A stretch of DNA of 64,000 nt from JBBSOK01 sp965219125 (lineage in GTDB: Bacteria; Bacteroidota; Bacteroidia; Flavobacteriales; Flavobacteriaceae): contig CBDCMO010000002.1 of NCBI GenBank assembly GCA_965219125.1, positions 558,001-622,000 on the forward strand, read 5' to 3'. The translations under genes and the position numbers were made by a program. The notes beneath the pieces are model-generated. The model searched no databases and had not been told where the DNA came from. It worked only from the letters and a program-made list of their open reading frames with translations. Each line of letters starts with the position of its first letter. Position 1 is the stretch's first letter. Positions 59,996 to 64,000 of the stretch are shown here, piece after piece.

Positions 59996-61153
59996 CTAAT
60001 TCTTACTAGCCTTCCTACTACCTTCATACATTTCATATCTCACAAATTTACTTTCCAACTTCCCGTTAAAAAGTTTAATTTTATTAGAAGGTTTTAAACC
60101 AACGTGTTTCAAAGCTTCCATATTTGCCGTGATAAGCCAAGCTTGCGTTCCGGGATAATTTCTTTTTAACGTGTTGCCGATATTACCATAAAATTCAGAA
60201 ACATCTGTAATTGAAATCCGTTCATCATAAGGCGGATTCATGACAATATAAAGTGGGCCATTTGTTACTTTTTCAGATTCAAAAAAGTTTTGGTTTTTTA
60301 CTTCTATAAATTCTTCGAGATTGGCATTTTTTATATTTTCTTTTGAAGCTTTAATAGCAACATCATCAATATCATAACCATAAATTTTATAATTGAAATC
60401 ACGAATTTTCTTCAATGAAGCTGCTTCAATCATTTCGAATAAATCTACATCAAAATCTGGCCAATTTTCAAAACCGAATTCATCCCTATTTAAATTTGGT
60501 GGAATATTGCAGGCAATCATTGCTGCTTCGGTTAATATTGTTCCACTTCCGCACATTGGATCCAGAAAATCGCATTGCCCTTGCCAACCGGAAAGCATAA
60601 TTAAACCTGCCGCCAAAACTTCGTTTATCGGAGCAATTGTATTTACCGTTTTATACCCACGTTTATGCAAAGATTCGCCGCTGCTATCCAAAGAAATGGT
60701 ACAAATATTTCTATCAATATGTACATTAATTCTAAGCGATGGATGATCTAAATCTACATTTGGGCGGTCGCCTTCCATATCTCTAAACCTGTCCACAATA
60801 GCATCTTTTGTTTTTAAAGCGATGTATTGAGAGTGCGTAAAATAATCTGAAAATACAGTTGCGTTTACGGCAAGTGTTCCTTCAACATCCATATATTGCT
60901 GCCAATTTATGTCGTAAACCTTTTTATAAAGATCGTCTTCATTAAAAATATTGAAAACCGTAATGGGCTTTAAAATCTTAATTGCCAACCTGCAACACAG
61001 GTTTGCTTTGTACATAAAACCGGTATCACCCTCAAAGGAAACATTTCTAGTACCAATTTCAACCGCAGATGCGCCGAGTTGCCGTAGCTCTGTCGCCAAT
61101 AAATCTTCAAGTCCGGCCAAAGTTTTGGCAACCATTTTAAAATTGTTTTCCAT
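59996..61153 (-). CDS. THUMP-domain RNA methyltransferase (RlmL-like N6/N2 type)
   Basis: 385 residues. N-terminal THUMP region about 1 to 160 (VAKTLAGLEDLLATELRQLG), then a class I methyltransferase core: FLDPMCGSGTILTEAAMIA (SAM), IYGYDIDDVAIKASKENI and the catalytic NPPYDERI. This family methylates guanine at N2 in 23S rRNA (RlmL) or similar sites. It contains only the RlmL part, not the RlmK part. It is divergent from the methyltransferase at 61274. Confidence 0.92.
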   Translation of the reverse strand: MENNFKMVAKTLAGLEDLLATELRQLGASAVEIGTRNVSFEGDTGFMYKANLCCRLAIKILKPITVFNIFNEDDLYKKVYDINWQQYMDVEGTLAVNATVFSDYFTHSQYIALKTKDAIVDRFRDMEGDRPNVDLDHPSLRINVHIDRNICTISLDSSGESLHKRGYKTVNTIAPINEVLAAGLIMLSGWQGQCDFLDPMCGSGTILTEAAMIACNIPPNLNRDEFGFENWPDFDVDLFEMIEAASLKKIRDFNYKIYGYDIDDVAIKASKENIKNANLEEFIEVKNQNFFESEKVTNGPLYIVMNPPYDERISITDVSEFYGNIGNTLKRNYPGTQAWLITANMEALKHVGLKPSNKIKLFNGKLESKFVRYEMYEGSRKASKN

Positions 61154-61247
61154 AAAAAAAAGGTAAAGTCGGCGTATTTTATTTTGAAATTCAACAAGTA
61201 AGCTTCAAATTAAATTTTGCCAAATTAGATACCGCGCAAAAATACAG

Positions 61248-61255
61248 TATTTTTG
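61248..61255 (+). promoter_or_regulatory. Candidate -7 box (TATTTTTG)
   Basis: Matches TAnnTTTG 18 bases before the ATG at 61274. Confidence 0.45.
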
Positions 61256-61273
61256 AGCCGCAATAAAAGATAG

Positions 61274-62005
61274 ATGCAAAAACACTTAGATACTTGGTAT
61301 GCCTCGTGGTTCGATACGCGCTTTTACCACATTTTATATCACGATCGTGATTATGAGGAAGCGGGTTTGTTTATGAAAAAACTTACAGCATTCCTTAATT
61401 TGCAACCAAATGCAAAAATACTCGACCTCGCTTGTGGCAAAGGTAGGCACGCAAAATATTTGAATAAACTTGGTTACAACGTTACAGGTATAGATTTGTC
61501 TCCAAAAAGTATTGCAAGCGCCACAAAATTTGAAAATGAAACCTTGCATTTCGCTGTGCATGATATGTGTTTACCGTACCCCGAAAAGTTTGATGCGGTT
61601 TTTAACCTTTTTACAAGCTTCGGGTATTTTGAAACTGAAAATGACAATCTGCGAACAATTCAATCTATCAAAGCAGAATTGAAACCTAATGGTTTTGGCG
61701 TGATTGACTTTTTAAACACAAAACTGGTTGCAAAAACTTTGGTACCGAAAGAAACAAAAACTGTTGACGAGATAGAATTTCACATAACCCGTTACATTGA
61801 AAACGATTATATTTTTAAAACCATAAAATTTGAGAATAATGACAAATGTTATAATTATTTAGAAAAAGTAAAAGCGTTAACATTGGAGGATTTTTTGGAC
61901 TATTTTCAAAAAGCTGAAATCAAATTACTTCATACTTTTGGAAATTACAATCTTGAAGACTTCAACGAAAAAACGTCAAATAGATTGATTTTAATATTTA
62001 GATAA
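61274..62005 (+). CDS. Class I SAM-dependent methyltransferase
   Basis: 243 residues. ILDLACGKGRHAKYLNKLGYNVTGIDLSP is the SAM-binding motif I and II region; FDAVFNLFTSFGYFET follows, and GFGVIDFLNTK. The N-terminus has a DTWYASWFDTRFYHILYHDRDYEEA extension typical of a Bacteroidota family. The target is unknown. It overlaps the ZIP gene by one base (TAATG), so the two are co-transcribed. Confidence 0.9.
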   Translation: MQKHLDTWYASWFDTRFYHILYHDRDYEEAGLFMKKLTAFLNLQPNAKILDLACGKGRHAKYLNKLGYNVTGIDLSPKSIASATKFENETLHFAVHDMCLPYPEKFDAVFNLFTSFGYFETENDNLRTIQSIKAELKPNGFGVIDFLNTKLVAKTLVPKETKTVDEIEFHITRYIENDYIFKTIKFENNDKCYNYLEKVKALTLEDFLDYFQKAEIKLLHTFGNYNLEDFNEKTSNRLILIFR

Positions 62006-62673
62006 TGACCTATATCCTACTCTTTTTGGCAGTTGCAATAGGTTACATAATCGCATTGGGATTAAAAACCAAAGAGCTTAACCAAATGTCAATTTTACTG
62101 GCATTTAGCGGTGCTTTTCTACTTTCAATCACCGTTTTCGAATTGTTGCCAAATGTTTTCAGTAGTTCTGAACAAAATATTGGTATATATATAATGAGTG
62201 GGATTTTGCTGCAAATATGCCTTGAATTTTTCTCAAAAGGCGCCGAGCACGGCCACGTTCACATACATTCCAAAACCAAAAGTTTTCCTTGGTTGCTGTT
62301 TTGCAGTCTATCAATACACGCATTTTTGGAAGGTTTTCCAATCTCAGATAGTCACGATTTGTTGTGGGGAATTATAGTGCATAAAATTCCGGTTGCCATT
62401 ATTCTTAGCTTCTTTTTTATAAAAGCAAATTATTCCAAAACCGTGAGCCTCAGTTTTCTTTTGCTTTTCGCATTAATGACGCCTTTGGGCAATCTTTTGG
62501 CAACCACAAATAGCTTTGCACAAACCTATCATATACAAATTACGGCGGTTGTTATTGGTATTTTGTTGCACGTTTCAACCACCATATTGTTTGAAAGCAG
62601 CAAAAACCATAAATTTAATTTGGTAAAATTGATTACCATTATCGGTGGAATTGTGTTGGCTTATTTTCTGTAA
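62005..62673 (+). CDS. ZIP family metal transporter
   Basis: 222 residues with about eight membrane segments. A His-rich loop (GAEHGHVHIHSK) precedes the metal-transport helices with HAFLEGFPI and HKIPVAIILS, the conserved His-containing TM4/TM5 motifs of ZIP proteins. Imports Zn2+ or Fe2+ from the periplasm. The stop precedes the convergent thioesterase by 5 bases. Confidence 0.9.
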   Translation: MTYILLFLAVAIGYIIALGLKTKELNQMSILLAFSGAFLLSITVFELLPNVFSSSEQNIGIYIMSGILLQICLEFFSKGAEHGHVHIHSKTKSFPWLLFCSLSIHAFLEGFPISDSHDLLWGIIVHKIPVAIILSFFFIKANYSKTVSLSFLLLFALMTPLGNLLATTNSFAQTYHIQITAVVIGILLHVSTTILFESSKNHKFNLVKLITIIGGIVLAYFL

Positions 62674-62678
62674 AAAAT

Positions 62679-63077
62679 TTAATCGGTTCTACTATCAATT
62701 CTATCTTTTACATATTCAACCTGCGTTTTATTGTGGCGCTTTGGATTTCCATTTTCATCCAAACCAACCATTATAATTGTTTCAATAGTTATAATAGTTT
62801 CGCGTGTCATTTTATTTCGAACTTCGCAAGCCAAGGTTATTGAGGTTGCTCCAAATTTTACAACTTCAAGCCCAATTTCAATAATATCACCTTTTTTAGC
62901 CGAGCTTTTAAAATTAATCTCGCTCATAAATTTAGTAACCGTTCGCTGGTTTTCAAGTTGAATAATTGCATATAATGCCGCTTCTTCATCTATCCATTGC
63001 AGCAATCTGCCACCAAATAGTGTGTCGTTTGGATTAAGGTCTTCGGGTTTAATCCATTTTCGGGTGTGGAAATTCAT
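62679..63077 (-). CDS. Acyl-CoA thioesterase (hotdog fold)
   Basis: 132 residues of the YciA/BFIT type. LNPNDTLFGGRLLQWIDEEAALYAI has the hotdog helix with catalytic Asp, followed by VTKFMSEINFKSSAKKGDIIEIG and GATSITLACEVRNKMTRETI. It hydrolyses acyl-CoA to free CoA and acid in the cytoplasm. TATCTTTAC upstream on the minus strand (63088-63096) could be the -7 box. Confidence 0.92.
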   Translation of the reverse strand: MNFHTRKWIKPEDLNPNDTLFGGRLLQWIDEEAALYAIIQLENQRTVTKFMSEINFKSSAKKGDIIEIGLEVVKFGATSITLACEVRNKMTRETIITIETIIMVGLDENGNPKRHNKTQVEYVKDRIDSRTD

Positions 63078-63209
63078 AGGGAATATTTGATGTAAAGATA
63101 CTTGGCATAGAATTTAAAGGCACAAAATTTGTTATGTTTCGTGTAACAAAATATAATTTGTAAAGTCTTATCTTTACGTAAACTAAAAAATCTTAAAAAA
63201 CACAATCCG

Positions 63210-63941
63210 ATGAAAATAGTAAAATTCTTATTTATTGCTGCTTTTTTGGTAGCACTTTCTCCAGTAAAAGCGCAGACAGCAGATGAAGTTATTGCGAAAT
63301 ACTTCGAAAAAACTGGCGGTATGGATGCTTGGAGTAAATTACAAGGTGTAAAAATTTCTGGCTCTGTAAATGCACAAGGAATGGATATTCCAGTAGATGT
63401 TTATCAAATGAAAGACGGAAAGCAATTGGTAAAAATAAATATCCAAGGTCAAGAAATGACACAAGTAGCTTTTGATGGCGAAAATATGTGGACTACCAAT
63501 TTTATGACAATGCAGCCAGAAAAAAGTGATGCAGAGACTACCGAAAACATGAAATTGCAAACAAAAGATTTTCCTTCACCGTTCTTGAATTATAAAGAAA
63601 AAGGTTTCACTGCTGAAATGATGGGCAAAGAAACAATGGAAGGAACGGAAGTTTTCAAAGTAAAACTAACCCAAAAACCACTTATGGTAGATGGTGTTGA
63701 AACTCCAAATATTTCATATTATTATTTTGACAGCACGAACTTTGTGCCAATTGCAACTGAGGCAGAAATACCTTCTGGCCCAATGAAAGGACAAATGAGT
63801 AAAAGCACAATGAGCGATTATCAAGAAGTTGATGGGCTATATTTTCCTTTTGATATGGGAATTCAAGGTCAAAATCTTGTTGTAAAAGAAATTACCTTAA
63901 ATCCAGAAATAGACGCAAAAATGTTTGTATTTCCTGAATAA
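63210..63941 (+). CDS. LolA-like outer membrane lipoprotein-sorting protein
   Basis: 243 residues with a Sec signal peptide (FLFIAAFLVALSPVKAQ). The mature domain (VIAKYFEKTGGMDAWSKLQGVKISGSVNAQGMDIPVDVYQ) and the C-terminal FPFDMGIQGQNLVVKEITLNP match the LolA/DUF1571-like periplasmic fold that carries hydrophobic molecules. The Bacteroidota branch differs in sequence from LolA itself, so lipoprotein sorting is an inference. It stands alone with a strong terminator. Confidence 0.88.
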   Translation: MKIVKFLFIAAFLVALSPVKAQTADEVIAKYFEKTGGMDAWSKLQGVKISGSVNAQGMDIPVDVYQMKDGKQLVKINIQGQEMTQVAFDGENMWTTNFMTMQPEKSDAETTENMKLQTKDFPSPFLNYKEKGFTAEMMGKETMEGTEVFKVKLTQKPLMVDGVETPNISYYYFDSTNFVPIATEAEIPSGPMKGQMSKSTMSDYQEVDGLYFPFDMGIQGQNLVVKEITLNPEIDAKMFVFPE

Positions 63942-63962
63942 TTCTTTCAAATTTAAAAAATC

Positions 63963-63992
63963 AAAATCCCCGGCCAAAATCGGGGATTTTTT
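63963..63992 (+). terminator. Terminator of the LolA-like gene
   Basis: AAAATCCCCG pairs with CGGGGATTTT around GCCAAAAT, followed by TTTTGT, 22 bases after the stop. Confidence 0.9.
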
Positions 63993-64000
63993 GTAACTAC

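Noticed and set aside
1..64000. tRNA or rRNA genes
   Set aside because: No cloverleaf-like or rRNA-like segment was recognised while reading the intergenic regions.

Overview
The window looks like chromosomal DNA of a marine-type Flavobacteriaceae bacterium (Bacteroidota). This rests on the low GC content, -7 boxes of the TAnnTTTG type ahead of many genes, many lipoproteins, and flavobacterial family members such as a two-motif DnaJ, DUF6048 and DUF6268-type proteins, TTG starts and an ornithine aminotransferase with a Cys-rich insert. I saw no rRNA, tRNA, CRISPR or prophage.

Layout. 1-13689 (minus) is a tight operon of giant uncharacterised proteins (382, 1149, 1116 and 1899 aa, plus the start of a fifth). 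The first gene carries a His-Gly/Gly-Cys pattern like clan CD (caspase/gingipain/DUF4347-like) proteins. 14037-22802 holds peroxide defence (Ohr), MeaB, a sugar epimerase, a lipid A/undecaprenyl-linked glycosylation set (GT2, LAB_N, GT39, PAP2), a DUF3368/UPF0175 toxin-antitoxin pair and a MATE pump. 22991-24829 is an ABC exporter.

24896-31104 is the most unusual region: an array of integron-like gene cassettes without a visible integrase. Six related 130-200 bp imperfect inverted repeats each follow a small gene or gene pair. Every complete cassette starts with GTTR plus about six variable bases and shows the reverse complement of that sequence just after its gene, at the start of its repeat. 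That is the core-site logic of attC cassettes, but the boxes do not fit GTTRRRY. Contents are small proteins, lipoproteins, a DUF2971 protein and a HigBA module. One repeat is split by an IS110-family element whose noncoding leader contains a bridge-RNA-like loop with sequence matching the insertion site. The right edge is broken by an IS3 remnant and a REP-like hairpin.

31402-63941 is mostly core flavobacterial genome: an HU-like protein, a DASS transporter, an M13 peptidase, a PLP enzyme, a Kir channel, an M28 peptidase, PPK2, an NtrC-type regulator lacking its HTH with an outer-membrane barrel protein, MscS, a Na+/drug-type ABC exporter, GrpE-DnaJ, YceI, an SDR protein, MnmD, IlvE, a MazG-like protein, RocD, RlmD, RNA methyltransferases, a ZIP transporter, a thioesterase and a LolA-like protein. 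Several convergent pairs are separated by clear hairpin terminators.
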